From Delphinus delphis (lineage: Eukaryota; Chordata; Mammalia; Artiodactyla; Delphinidae), in NCBI RefSeq assembly GCF_949987515.2, contig NC_082698.1, forward strand, positions 3,443,455 to 3,507,454: 64,000 bases of DNA. Reading direction: 5' to 3'. Position 1 is the first letter of the stretch. Each line of letters begins with the position of its first letter. Of the stretch, positions 31,195 to 44,000 are shown in pieces. The position numbers and the translations under genes are program-made. The notes beneath the pieces were generated by a model. It was not told the DNA's origin. It saw only the letters and a program-made list of their open reading frames with translations, and made no database searches.

Positions 31195-33640
31195 TGAGGT
31201 CCTTGCATGTACTTTTTGGAAGTAAATGAAGGCCACCCAAAAGAGAACAAATAGACGCTGTTTGTTCAGCGGTGGCTCTAGCAAGGGGCTCGGCCACCGT
31301 CCCTCGTGTTTGGCAGAGCCACAAAGGAGGCAGAGGAGTGGGCGAGCTTTACGGTGGAGAAAGGCGGGGGGCTCCACGTGAGCCCCGACTGGAGGCTGTC
31401 GGCCCGGGGAAGCCAGAGGCCGCTCCCTGGAAGCTGAGCATCGCGTGGGATGTGTCTGCGGAGCGTATTTGACTTTCTCTGGCTGGTCCTGCACTGGAAG
31501 CGGGAGCAACCATGAGAGAAGCTGGCAGTTACTGACCCGTCTTGGCCTTTCTGGGCTGATTAGGGCAGAGGCTGTGGTTTGGCTTCCTGGGCTGGTCACT
31601 GCTGGGGTCGTGGGTCAGAATTCCACTGTCATCTGTCGTCTGGCCATGGTCTGTTTGTATGTCCAGTCTCTCACTTTATTTATGGCGACCAATATATATT
31701 CTGTGGCTGGGCCTTGAATAAGCAGGCTACGCCGGGGCCGGTAAGAGCCAGGGAGCTGGTCCGAGAACCACTGCAGGAGGCGGTGGGCTGGGCCGCGCTG
31801 AACCTGCCTTCTCCGGGGAGTATTTGGGACTGATTGAGAGTGGCAGGACCCAGAGGGCTTCGGGGAGGAGGGAGACCAGCCCATCAGTACGTCAGTGGCC
31901 AGAGCATCTGCTGCTGGCCTTGGGGGAGCCGTGAGAGCCAGCCTTGTGGATCGTCCCACTGGCCCAGCACACTGCACCCCTGGGCTGGCCTTCCCTTCTG
32001 AGCAGCTTGGCAGGTGGGCTGCAGGAGCAGAGTGCCTTGTCTTCCCCGAGCCCACGCAGGGGGGGTGAGGTCCCCCACCTGATCTTGCTTTTGTGCCGTC
32101 GCTACAGCGTCTTCCTGAGAGCCCAGGGTGAGCTCAGCTTTGTCCAGCCCAGGAGGGGAGCGGATCCTGGGGAGGGGCCCGCAGGGAGCCCCGAGCCCGG
32201 TGACTGTGGAAGGGAGGCAGCAGTGTCAGCAGGGCTGTGACGTGGCTGCAATCACCCTGCTCCTCGTGGGCGCTGGGCCCTTGCTGCTGTCCAGACAGGC
32301 GTCCTGTGTGTAGCCAGATGCCCTGTCACCTTTGTCCACTGGGCTGTGGCCGCCTGTGACAGCAGTCACTCAGTGTTTGGCCGAGGGAAGCGGCCGCTGG
32401 CAGCTGGCAATCAATATTGCTGAAGTGACTGCCTTTTTGCATTTGAAATGGCATCTTTCAGTTGCAGGGACTTGCGGTGTCAGTGCAGGTCCGCAAGATC
32501 GAAGGCTGCTAGGCCACCAGCGGGAGGGCTGGTGGGAGAGCAAGGCTTTCAGAGGGGGCCCTGGGGCAGAGCACGAGGCCCTGTCCAGTGCCTTTTTCCT
32601 TCTTCTCTCTCTGCCAGGGTCATTCCGGCCTCCTCTGTGTCACTTCTTCAGGGAGTATTGGGAACCTTTGGGCTGATTATACGTGAAATGAAGGAAAGTC
32701 TGACTCTTCCCCTGATTTTTAGGGACATACGTCTTTAGCTTAAAACTTTGCTGCCCTCCGAAAGGTAAATGCATTTGGGAAGATATAAGCTATTTACATC
32801 ATAGTATGAATGAGCTCTGGAACTTTTCCATGCGCCAGGAGGTGGGTCAGGCAAGGCCTTCATGTCACTGAATCAGCCCCCAACCCGGCCTGGTTCCTGG
32901 GCCCTGAGATCGGGAAGGTGGGGTCGGGTGGCCTTCTCCCAGGGGGTCAGGGCGTGGGGCACAGGCCACAGGGGGAAACAGAGTCTGTAGACAGCAACTT
33001 TCTCTCCAGCCCAAGCCTGAACCTGCAGGGGCCCCAGTGTTTGTGGACAGCGGGTCTGTCTGTTCATGTGACGGAGGGAAAATGTTGACTGCTTCAATCC
33101 TGATCTCTATTTCACTGTGGGCTGGGCAGGCCGACCAGCCACTTCGGAGCCAACTGGTCCAAATGAAGTTTCTTTCTCAAGAACTCAGTGCCCTCTCCCC
33201 GCACCGCCTGCCCCGTTCGCTCTGAACAGCTGCTAAGTTGCTTTGACCGCAAGGAACTGTTATTTCACAGAGAACAGATCCCTCACAAACCCTGCTCTCT
33301 ACAGATCTCTGTGTCTCTCCACCTCTGTATCTCCTGCTCTAGGAATCTCAGTAATCTACTCACATGGAGTCAAGGTTGCTTCGGGATAAAGCCCAGATCT
33401 CCGACAGGGGCGTCTCCGTAGGGCTTGCTCTTCTGAACTCCTCCCTGAGAGCTGCCTACCTTTGCCCCTTGGCTTCCTCTGTCCTTCTGCAAAATAGGGG
33501 TGATGGTGGAGAGAGGCAGGCCAACTGTAAGAGGCAGGACGCGTCATCCTGAGCTGTCTGCAAGTGTGAGGTGTGTCATTCGTGGTGGTGGCAGTGCTAC
33601 CACTGTTCTCAGGACGCTGGGACTGCGTGTGCACCACGCA
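31195..33640. other. GC-rich unique segment
   Basis: Composition changes abruptly at the end of the L1M relic to GC-rich, moderately CpG-containing DNA. Many overlapping frames of 60-146 codons on both strands are expected from composition. None has a recognisable domain and none stands out with a start context or splice framework. No simple repeat expansion or interspersed element was recognised. It may contain a regulatory CpG-rich element near 31.27-31.48 kb. Confidence 0.45.
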
Positions 33641-33671
33641 CTTTTTAATTTTTTTTTTAAGCATGCACTTT

Positions 33672-33873
33672 TTTTTTTTGCTCTACGCAGGCCTCTCACT
33701 GTTGTGGCCTCTCCCGTCGCGGAGCACAGGCTCCGGACGCGCAGGCTCAGCGGCCATGGCTCACGGGCCCAGCCGCTCCGCGGCATGTGGGATCTTCCCG
33801 GACCGGGGCACGAACCCGTGTCCCCTGCATCGGCAGGCGGACTCTCAACCACTGCGCCACCAGGGAAGCCCAC
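33672..33873 (-). mobile_element. CHR-type SINE, copy 3
   Basis: This is a full-length copy in minus orientation with a short T tract (A tail), CpG-rich body and tRNA-like head. It is flanked by a 10-bp target duplication CATGCACTTT (33662-33671 and 33874-33883). The body differs from copy 1 at only about three positions, all but one being transitions at CpG or GC sites, so it belongs to the same young subfamily. Confidence 0.95.
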
Positions 33874-33889
33874 CATGCACTTTAAAGAG

Positions 33890-35825
33890 GATCTTTATGG
33901 AGTTTATTTGAGGGGAAGGAAAAGATTAGTCAAGTGAAGAAACCCTGGCCTTAGAGACAGACCCTCGGAAGTACCATCCTCCATCAGCTTCTGACTTGCG
34001 TCTCCCGTTGGTAAACGGGGGAGACTGTCTTTCCCCCACACAGTGGCCACTGCGGTCATCGTGTTAAATATAATTAAAATAAATTCCGTCTGAGGAAGTA
34101 TCCCTGCTGTTCTGGAATGTCTGGCTCTGGACAGCACCACCTGATTTCATATGGAAGCTTTTTGGACAGTGTAGAAATGCTGCTCGGAAGTACCATTTGG
34201 GGAGGAGTCTGCTAGGGGGCTTCTAACGCGGCTTCTGCTCGTCGCCAGGCTGGCCAACACGGGGCATCTGGAGAGGACTGGGGTCCTGGGGGGTAAGCAG
34301 CTCTCAAGGGGCTGTTCCTTCCCCATCGTGACGCCGAGCTGCGAGGCACGGCAGGCCCTGGGCAATGGGGTCCCTGGCAGCACACGGCCGGCTCCCCCAC
34401 AGGCCTTCAGCTGCCCCTGTCCCGTTGCCCCTCCGTGTCCCAGTCTGAGCCCTTGGCCCGACACCAGCTCCACGGCCCGGGGCCCCGGCTGTCTTGTGCC
34501 CTGAGTCCCTTGCTTGGAATATGTGTGCGTTTGGACTCCGAGCCTTCCTTCTTTCCATCCCCCAACGTTCCCATCCCTGCCTCTGTGTGAACCCCCTGCC
34601 CGCTGGAAGGTTGGGTGGCACCAGGGTAGCGTGGAAAGAGACGTTAATGCCGACGGGAGCGTCCCTTCGAGGGCCTGGGCCAGGAGTCACACAGCTGGGC
34701 CCACCTCACCCCTGGCCAGGGACCCCCCCACTCACAATTTTAGAAAAACGAAGCCTCTAGGAGCTCAGGGCTGGTGGTCCATTTTTGACCCTTCGCTCTT
34801 CCCCTGGCGTCCTGGCGGGAGGGAGCGCCCTGGATTCACAGCTTGATCACAGGGCGGCTGTGAGTGTAAAGGCCTCACTCTTCCCCTTTCCTACAGGGGA
34901 TGGCCTGTGTGTTGTTGCTCGTTTGTTATTGTTGTTCTTAGTTGTTTGCATGCGAGGTCTCTATTTGAGGCCGACCTGTCCCAGAGCCAACCTTGGGGCA
35001 CCATGTGTCTCAGAGGCCAGAACGCCTGCTGCTTGATGGTACCCAGAGCTGGGAGAGCTCGGCACGGCAAAACAGAGAGCGGGCCCACAGCGCATCAGAC
35101 CCAGATGCTAACGGCTTTATTCTGACTCTCTGCGCTTATGCACATGCGTCTCTTTTCCCTGGAGATCTTCGAGTTGGCTGGATGGCTACTTTGACTGCCA
35201 GATTCAAAAAGAAAAGGCCCATAAAATTCACAAATGCACAGTCACATGTGTAGTTTTTGCTCAGCTGCGTCTCTGAGTGACCTAAATGTGGGCACTGGGG
35301 CCCGTCTTTGCTGTTTGACTGTTTAAGACTCAGAAGTGCCCAGATTTCCAGTGCACAGAATCATCCCAATTCCATGGATAGAGCAAAGGGGCTGGAGTTT
35401 GGGTTAAAGAAAATAATGCATCCCAATTTAATTTATAAAACGTTATGTTTTCTTTCAGCAAGGACACTTCCTAGGTACACATCAGTGAGGGCAGTGGTAT
35501 TAACAAAGATACCTGATATGTAGCAAAGAGAGCTAAGCCTTCAGTAGTTGAACCTTCAGACGATTTCTTTTCTCAGCCTTTTACATTCTGAGTCAGAAAA
35601 TCTTAACCTACAATTTCTTCTGTTGGGAATGAGTTGTGCATTGCTCCTGGCTGGGATTCCAAGTGTAACATGAACCGATGATGTCAAGAGCTTCCATGAC
35701 CTTGATCACAGGTCTGCTCATCCCATGGAGTGTGGATCCGACCAACCCTTGGAGAGAGGTGACTTCTTTCTCACTGAGGACTCCTGGGTTCCCTAGGCGC
35801 TGGGTCCCTGAGCCTGCAGCACTCT
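33890..35825. other. GC-rich then balanced unique DNA
   Basis: The GC-rich composition continues to about 35.1 kb and then falls. Overlapping frames up to 128 codons on both strands in 34.1-34.9 kb have no family resemblance and are Pro/Ala/Arg-rich as expected from composition. No repeat was named. Confidence 0.45.
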
Positions 35826-35829
35826 TAAG

Positions 35830-36132
35830 TCCAGCCGTACCTCGTTTTATTGCGCTTCACGTTTTTGCACTTTGCAGTTACTGTGTTTTTTTACAAATTG
35901 AAGATTGTAGCAGCCCTGCATTGATCAAGTCCGCTGACACCGTTTTCCCAACAGCATTATTTTAAAATGAAAGTATGTCCACTGTTTTTTTAGACATAAG
36001 GCTATAGCGTGTTTAATACACTGCAGTACAGTAGCGGGAAACCAAAAGTCTGTGTGTGTTGTCTTATGGCGATATTTGCTTTCTTGTGCTGGGCTGGAAC
36101 CAAACCCGCAGGGCCTCCGAGTTATTCTTGCA
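35830..36132 (-). mobile_element. Tigger (Tc1/mariner) relic, internally deleted
   Basis: The left end contains GTACCTCGTTTTATTGCGCT and the right end contains TGGAACCAAACCCGCAGGGC followed by CTCCGAGTTATTCTTG. These correspond to the outer parts of Tigger1-type elements, whose tip is CAGGCATACCTCG. In between, AATTGAAGATTGTAGCAGCC and TTTTTTAGACATAAGGCTAT are further family landmarks. The transposase gene is missing, so it is an internally deleted nonautonomous copy. Orientation is assigned from the order of the terminal landmarks and is uncertain. Confidence 0.8.
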
Positions 36133-36139
36133 GAAGATT

Positions 36140-37950
36140 GAATGCTCCAGTTTGGGGAAAATAGTGGGGAAACCGAGAATTTGGTTGCTTTTGGATCTGA
36201 AAAATATTTTGTCATGCTGTTTCTATATTTACATGTGGTTTTCAAATATGCCTCCTAAAATATAGCATTAATTTCTTTTGTTCATAGTGCAAAAAAGCAT
36301 CAAGTGTTTGGAAAGACTCAAACTTCTGATAAATAAGCTGTTTACTCTTCAGTTTGGTCTTACTGAGAAATTTTAACCTTGTTTTTTTTCAGGATTAACA
36401 TGTGGAATTTTAGGCCTAAAGTGATAAGCTTGAGCTAGCTGTTCAAAATACTCAGTATATCCCTCTGTTAGGTCATTTCAGTAAAAGCCTTTTAAAAGCA
36501 GACAGTGTTTTTTAATGGCATTTTAGTATCACAAAGAAAAATTTTTTTATTTCATCTTTTATTTCAAAAACTCACATGAAGAACGTACTGTCTCATAGTG
36601 TGGGAAAACAGAACACTGTTGTTCTTTTCTTTGCATAAGACACATAGTTTGCCTCTGTGACTTGATAATATGCACGATTTTTATTATATTCTTCAAGCTG
36701 GAGTCAAGACCAGAGGCCCTCAATTCCCCGAGAGTGAACAGTGTGTATAAATCAGGCTTCAGATGCGACCTCTCGTCTGCCCCAGCAGAGCGGGCTTCCA
36801 CACTCCTCCTCTGGCCTGTATCACTGCTCAGCAGGTAATTATGGAATAAATGTAAAATCTCTTCTCTTGCAGCATGAGTTCTCAAGATGTCCCTGCTGAC
36901 TCTGAGTTGTCCATTGTGTGTTCTGGGGGCAGCGTGCTGTCCAGTGTGCCTCTCACACGAATGCAGAGTTGGTTTGAGCTCTGCATACGAGGGGGCTTTG
37001 CCCAACCGTGCAGCAAGACGCCTGTGAGAGCACACAGGTGAGGATAACCGCCATTAATATCAGTGATATCCCAGAGTGACGTCACTGAGGAATTTCGCCC
37101 ATTGCTTCTTCTCATTTCCTGACCATAAGATCTAACTAGTGGCCAGATTTGCACACTTCTCAATAAGTGTGACTTGACCTGTTTCTGCAGGGAAAGCTCT
37201 GCTCTTGAGCGCCGTTTCTGCAGTTTTGGTCTCTTTTCCCCCCTCTGATGCCCTCATGCCACTAATTGCGATTGTTTTATCAAAGACACTGGATCTAGCG
37301 ATGCACAGATTGGCAGGTCAATAAGAGTCAATTTTCAGTTAATCCTCATCTTACTTCCTAATAGCGCTTGACAATTTTGGATGCTTGATAGACATCCTCT
37401 GTTGCAGATTCACTTTTTATGACGTATGCTTGTGTTGAAGTCTGTTCATTATTTACGTTCACTGTGCTGGAATAGCTAGGTTATTAGTTTCGTTTTAAAA
37501 GTTTAAACAGTGATAAATATTAAAACTACTCTTTATTTTAAAAATGTAATAAATTTACTTTATATTTAGTAAATATTAACACAATTATTAACTATTAAAA
37601 TTATTTAAAAATTTGAACTTTGGGGTCATGGATACATTTTGGGTATTGGGGAGACAACACAGCATAATTGCAGCAATAAACATCCGTGTGATGAATGTAA
37701 CCGACACACAAATAGTTTGAGAACGTTCTAGGCGAGGTGTTGGCGCTGTTTCCTGAATATTACCTGAGTACTGCCCAGTGAGATTCTTCCAGGGCACGCA
37801 CTTTAAGAAAACACCAGTTAGTAAGGACTTAAGGAGATTTCTGAGTCAATCATAATAGAAATTGTAAATTTGTGAGGTGGTGTGTATGAAACAGTCTCAT
37901 CACTTTTCCTATTCAACCACGAAACCGTCAGCAGATCACCTGATAGCTGG
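36140..37950. other. Unique DNA with one splice-flanked open interval
   Basis: No interspersed repeat was recognised. A 158-codon minus-strand frame (36559-37035) has no family resemblance. The plus-strand interval 36873-37037 is bounded by good splice-site-like sequences and is described as a finding. The stretch 37.48-37.62 kb is very AT-rich. Confidence 0.4.
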
Positions 37951-37954
37951 GAAG

Positions 37955-38046
37955 CACGACCACGTACTTCACATTTGTTAGATCACGTTAACCCTCATGG
38001 CAGGCTGCGAAAGCCGACGTTATCACCGTTTATAGATAAGAACCCC
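37955..38046 (-). repeat. MIR fragment, antisense
   Basis: GTACTTCACATTTGTTAGAT, then CGTTAACCCTCATGGCAGGC, then TTATCACCGTTTATAGATAA fits the reverse complement of the MIR core with moderate divergence. Confidence 0.5.
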
Positions 38047-38049
38047 CAG

Positions 38050-41000
38050 GACTCCTGGTGACCACAGGGCAGGGAAAAGCTGAGGCTCGCCTGCCCTGGG
38101 CATGCTGGCAGACTTCGGACTCCGGAGGGGAAGACACAGGGAGGAAGGTTGGATCTTAGGAGAGAAGTTGTGAGGTGTCCCTGGGCACGTCCTCCTCTGT
38201 GGCCTGAAGGGGGGACAGGAAAAGTAGGCTGGATCGCACTGCTCAAATGCAAACAGAAATACGCTCCAGGTGTGAGCTGAACCGTGGCTGTCCATCCAGC
38301 CCAAAGAGCAAACACCCTCTGAAAACCTGTGTTTCCTCTTAAAAGTGCATGCAATTTTGTTTTCTAGTGCATAATTTATCCTCCTGGTATTAATGTTAAG
38401 ATATTTTAAATTACAATAGATTGAAATGGGAGCTTTTAGACTATGCCTGGTGCTCAGACCCGCCCAGTACATGCCTGTTACTTCCGGGATAAAGGTGTCC
38501 AGCTCTAGCTCGATTAGCCCCGAATATGTAATTCGGTGATTCTGCAGTAGGGTTTGAAAAGGTTAAAAAAAAAAAAAAAAGAAATCAATCCGACTTTCTC
38601 ATTGATGTAATGGAGTGGTGTAGGCAGCTGACCAACTCGATCTGGGTGGCCTGGGACTTTCTGGTTTTAGCATGAATGTCTGAAGTCCTCGAGACGCCCC
38701 AGTCCAGAAAACCAGGATGGCAGGTGAGCCTAGCAGAGGGTGTGGGGAGAACCTCTCCTGCACAAGTAGCTTTAATTCTGCCGTGTGACGCTTCCTCCCG
38801 AGCTCAGCTCGGGGAGCAGGTAGTGGTCTTGTCTTCATTTTCCCAGGGCAGATGTGCCGGGAGGTTATTTTGAAAGGCAGGCAGTCCATGAAAGACACAC
38901 AGACCCATGTGACGATAAGGTTTCGGCCTAATACAATGAATAAATAGCTCATTTTTGAATTGTATAAATATAGTTCATTCCAGGCAAAGCTGCCTCTCTC
39001 TCTCATGCTGTCAGGGCCTATTAAAATTTGGATTATCACTTGTCTGTGGCAGCTTTAACTCTTTCAGTTACTTCTTTCTAATATTTTAATGTTTAACATT
39101 CATAAATCCACAGCTCGTGTCTACTCATCACGGCTCCTGTCTTTCTTGAAGTCCCTGCCGCCCTATTTAGATTATTTTAGCAACTCTTCACACTTCTGCC
39201 CCCTCTGTCTGTCCCTGCATGGATGGAGGAGAAACTTGGATGTCAGAAGCCACCAGATGTTATGCCACCAGCAGGACCACATCCTTGGGCAGAAGTGTGG
39301 GGATTACACTCAACCCGCCAAGAGGTTTGAATGTCCCCACCCTCAGTCTCTTTCTGTCTCCATCTCATTTCCTCCCAAGAAATTAAACCTAGTTTTAGTT
39401 AAGAACTTGGAAGGGGTTAAAGTTCTTTTTTTCCCCAGAGTTGCCCCTATTTTTAAAATTTGGATCCAGCCATGGATTCAAGCAGTTAGCCAAGCTCTAC
39501 TGTCTTTGCCGCCTCTCCAACTTCACAGGTGAAAACGTGAGGCTGTACTCAGAGGCGGGAGACCATTTGGTGATCTTTTTGGTAAATACAGCCACAAGAG
39601 GGGAAGAAAAGAACAATACCCAACAGATCCAACCCCTGAGTCCAAGCAGACAGTTTAACCCTCGGGTCATCGCGTTTGTATTCCACTTACTGGATTGTTA
39701 ATAGATTTTCTTCATTTGTGTGAGACGTTGCAAATGATGTGTGGAGGCCGGCCGGTTCCTCCAGCGCCAGGACCAGAGGTCCACCTGTAAGGAGACGGCG
39801 TTAAAAGCTGCTGCAGTTGTTGTCTCCTGACAACATCCCAGCTGTAGACTAGCAATCGCAATCCTCGGGTGGCAGTTTTAATTATCGGCACCGGCGATAC
39901 CATCAGCAAGTGTGTAATTACGTGTCAGTGTCCTGGCTGTTGGGTATGAAAAGTGGAACCAGTGAAATGATGATTGTGGAAGCGGTAGACTCATATTTAA
40001 ACAATTCAAAATGTGTAACTGGCAGTGTCATTAAACAGAGACAGTCTGACCCCAGCTGTCACTTACTTTTCCTTATGCAGATTTGTTCGTGCTGTCTGTC
40101 AAAAGAGCTCCATGGGCTGAAATGGGACAGAAGAGGTGACATAATTCTCAGAGCAAAGAGGGCTGCTCTCCTTAGCTCCACAGAGGCGTTCTTTTAGCCT
40201 AAACAAATATGACGGCGAAACTGTAAATAAACCAAGACCATTACAGGAAACTCTATAGACTTTTGCTGACGAATACACAAAAGCAGAGTATCAACGGACA
40301 TCCCGGCCTTAAAAACTGTGAGTCAAGCCTGCCCGATTACCAGGCACTTAAAGAATAAGCACTGTGATAATGAGAAGGGTTTATTTTTGAAGAAGAAAAT
40401 GAGATGACCCTTTTAGTTGTAGACTAAAATTTTGAGTCCAAGATGAAAAAATAAATGGGAAGCTCATTTTGGAAAATGCTTGGTATCAACAAAGAGGAAT
40501 GTGATTGGGTGAAATTACGACACAGATTTCAACTTCAGTCTGGCTTAGGTTATAAGCTGTTATGGCCTCAGATGCCTTGAATCCAGTTTAGAAAACTGAA
40601 ATACGTACGCTAAATAAATGAAGGTTAAAAATAGACCTGAGTGGCTTTCTAAGAATGGTGTGTTAAAAGTAAGGAATAATCAAATTTCTGCCAATGTCAT
40701 TACATAGTTCTGTAGCCTACCAACTTACACACTTCCGGGAGATGGGAGAAATGCACGTTTGCTCTCAAAAGCCTTCATTTACTGGTACTCGAAAGAAGAG
40801 CTGGGTAACCAAGGGTTAAGTCTGCATGCATGCAAAAACAAATGAAAGGAGAGTTTATAAACTGAACTGTGGAGGTTAAGTGCCAGGGTTAAACTAACAC
40901 AATGAACTGTGAACACAAAGAAAAATGTTTCTTTAATTTTTAAAATGTTTGCATTTCTCACAATAAACTGAACTTGCAGTTGCATACAAACAACATTATT

Positions 41001-44000
41001 TCATACCCTGAAGACACTACAATTTAAAGCTTTTGGAGCTCAAACTGATTCTGGAAGCAATGCTACCACTACAGAGGGGCTGTGGCAATTGTGATCTTCT
41101 GAAGGGCATCCAATCACACTTCTAGTAGCACGTTTGCAAGCAAACGCGGGCTCCTGCACACACACAGGTAGGAGGCGTTTCAAACAGGGTCAACTTTGCA
41201 TTTATTTCTAGTTTCAAAGGTAAAGTTACTGATTTCCTCACAGGCTAATGGAAGCCATATTAATTGCCATGGTACGTTCAGATTTGAAAGTAGTACATAG
41301 GCACATGTTAAACCCTCTAAGGATTAATTTGTATTTTATCAGCTGTGAAAAGGGTAATTTTTTACATATCTTGACTTAAGAGGTAGCCTTATTAGGCGTT
41401 CACTGGAAAACAAATTCTGCATATATTTTGTAGCAAGGTTTTAAACAAAATCATTTTTTTTCCTCCTCAAAAGTAGTAGAGTGCGACTAGGGAAGCAATT
41501 AGTATTTGTATCTTAGACAAACGCGGTTTTGGAGTTTTCTTGCTTATAAATATTTGTACGGCTGGTTAAAGGAAAGAATGATAGAAAATGACGTCCTGTT
41601 ATATATTTTATCATAGTGGACACGGGGGTTTAAGGGGTTTCAGACCATGTTGTGCGCCTATTGTGTGGATTGTCAAGCTACAGTGACAATTCTGTGTTAT
41701 TTTTTGGGAGAGAGCATCCCGGGTTGCTAACATTCTTGCTGGGGTGGCTGTGGAGCTGCAGGTGGAAGGCACGGTGTGTGGGATCCCACTGCTGGATCCC
41801 TTGGTTGCTGGTGGAGAAGCCTGTGGCCTCGGCCAGCGTTGGTGAATTCCTTCCTCTGCCTTCTGTGGGCATGGCTGGTGGGCTCGGGTTCTCATTATCT
41901 CAGGGAAGTGGGGTCATCTGAGAAGAGCCCGCTTTTCTTATGTGGAAGCAAGGGATAAAAACCGAAAAGTGTATCAACAAACCCATGTTTCTGATGACGT
42001 TTTCCTCTGGACAGAGGACTGGTTTCAATGGTGCTTATCGTATTTTCACCCCCAAAATATTAAGTGGCCCAGTTAAATCAAGGAACATGGTGAAAAAAAA
42101 AATTATTCTCTGCAACATGCTTCGTCGAATGGCTTGTCCTGTGTTATTTGAAAGGTCCCCAGAGAGATCACTCCCACAACTTCTTTTGGAAGTCTGTTCT
42201 GCAATCTAATAGATCGTATTGTCAAATGCTTTGTTAAACTTTTACCGGAAGAGGTGTATTGCGCTCGGCATTGGCGGTTCTTGAAATTCTATCAGGGAAG
42301 TGCAATCAAATTGGTCTCCCATGACTTGTTCCTTGGTTGACGTGGAATGGGTTCCCCTCTGCTTCTGGCATTTTCCAGGGAGGGGAGCCTCCCCTTCCTT
42401 TAAGCCTCCTATGGGCACCGTGTTCATCATCGGGAAGAGGTTGTCTCAGGGAGCACGGCCCGTGATTTCCTTTCAATTTTGACAAATCGTGCCCCATGAA
42501 TTTAAACTTCCAGAGATGGAACGCGCCTACCCCTTCATGCTAGAAATCCCTAACTCGGGAAATTGTACACGTTCACTGGGGTTCAGCTTCCGTGCCGGGT
42601 GGTTTGGCCCACTTTTCCCTTTCAGATGACTTTGTGTGACTGAGCTATTTTAAATGATTCTCCCCTGCCTCTAGTTTGCTTCTGAACTGAAAAAGTTTTT
42701 ATCTGCAAATAAACAGCTGATCCACCCCAGGAGTCTGCTGCGTCCTACACGCTCCCTTCCTCTGGAAGCTCCAATGGACTTTTGACTAATGAGGTGACCT
42801 TAAGAGAAGTTCTTGCCTGGATGTCCAGTGTGGCCGGCCGTGGCGATGACAAGTGTGAATTGCACACAAGGAAATGGCCTCACACAGTTGCTTCTGATGT
42901 CAGTGCTTGGCCAGTAAGCCTGTCCTGCTCAGGCTCAGGCCCCAAATAACCTCCATCACCATATATTAACGGGATTCAGGCCAAGTGTTAAGTGCCCATT
43001 ATCACGTGTCACCACGCCATTAAGGGTTACGCAGTACTGATGATTTTAGGCATTGGTACTTGACTGTCCTCTGTCAGGAGAAGATAGGTTTAACATGAAT
43101 GAATTTCAATTCTGCCTCTTTGAGGCAAATTCTTACCAATCTACAGAAAAGGGCATGTGACATATTTGACCCATGGGTTCCCTAGAATATTATTTTTCAA
43201 TGAAAGATTTAAAGGAGAAACAAATGAAAAAGAAAGGGAAACAACCCAAAGAGTTCTTCTGTCAGCACTAGGCTTTCTCAAGAATCCAGGAGCTTCTAGA
43301 CTCTTCATCCTCAACGTGTGGCCAGACCACCCAGCTTCCTCCTTCTCTCTCATTTCTACTTCCCGGTGTCCCCGGCCTCCACCTGTGCCCCCAGCTCCTC
43401 TGGGGCTCCGGTCCTGGCATCCTCGGGAACGTGGCTCTCCCTGAATGTGGCGCGCCAGGCTGGGGCAGGAGCCGGAAGGGTGTCTAGGAGCCCATCTGAT
43501 GGGGTTCTGGAGGGAGCCTGCTTTACCCGCTGCCGCTGGAGGCCGTGTCCGAGGGAGACTGTTCAGGCGCCTCGTCAGCAGTTGTACCACCTTAAGTATT
43601 TTCCTCAGACTGGGAAGTTGCCGTAATTATAATGTTTTGTTCATTTCATTTCAGACCTTACTATTCTGTGGGAATGATAGTGAACCCCATTGGAGCATAT
43701 TGAGGTTGTCATGATGAACTCTCCAGACTAGATGTCTTCATGGGGTCTGTTGACTTACCCCATGAATCGTATGAGGATTGCTAAGAGCACTGCATCAGAC
43801 GAGTGTTGCCGGCGATGTCACCAGAATGTCATTGGGGATCTGAAATAATATTTCACCTGTGCCGACCAGTCAAGGCTCTCTGAGGCCCGTCAGCCAGGAG
43901 GGCGGCAATCTTGTCTCAGCAGCATTCTACCAGCCACAGACCTCCAGGGCTGAGAAAAGACATGCTTTTAACTGCTGAAATACTCCATCGACTTTTCCGA

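Noticed and set aside
31615..32055. 146-codon minus-strand frame in the 31-35 kb GC-rich block
   Set aside because: Expected from high GC content. No recognised residues, no homologue that I can name.
36559..37035. 158-codon minus-strand frame
   Set aside because: No family resemblance, and overlapping frames exist. Composition explains it. The opposite-strand splice-flanked interval is reported instead, at low confidence.
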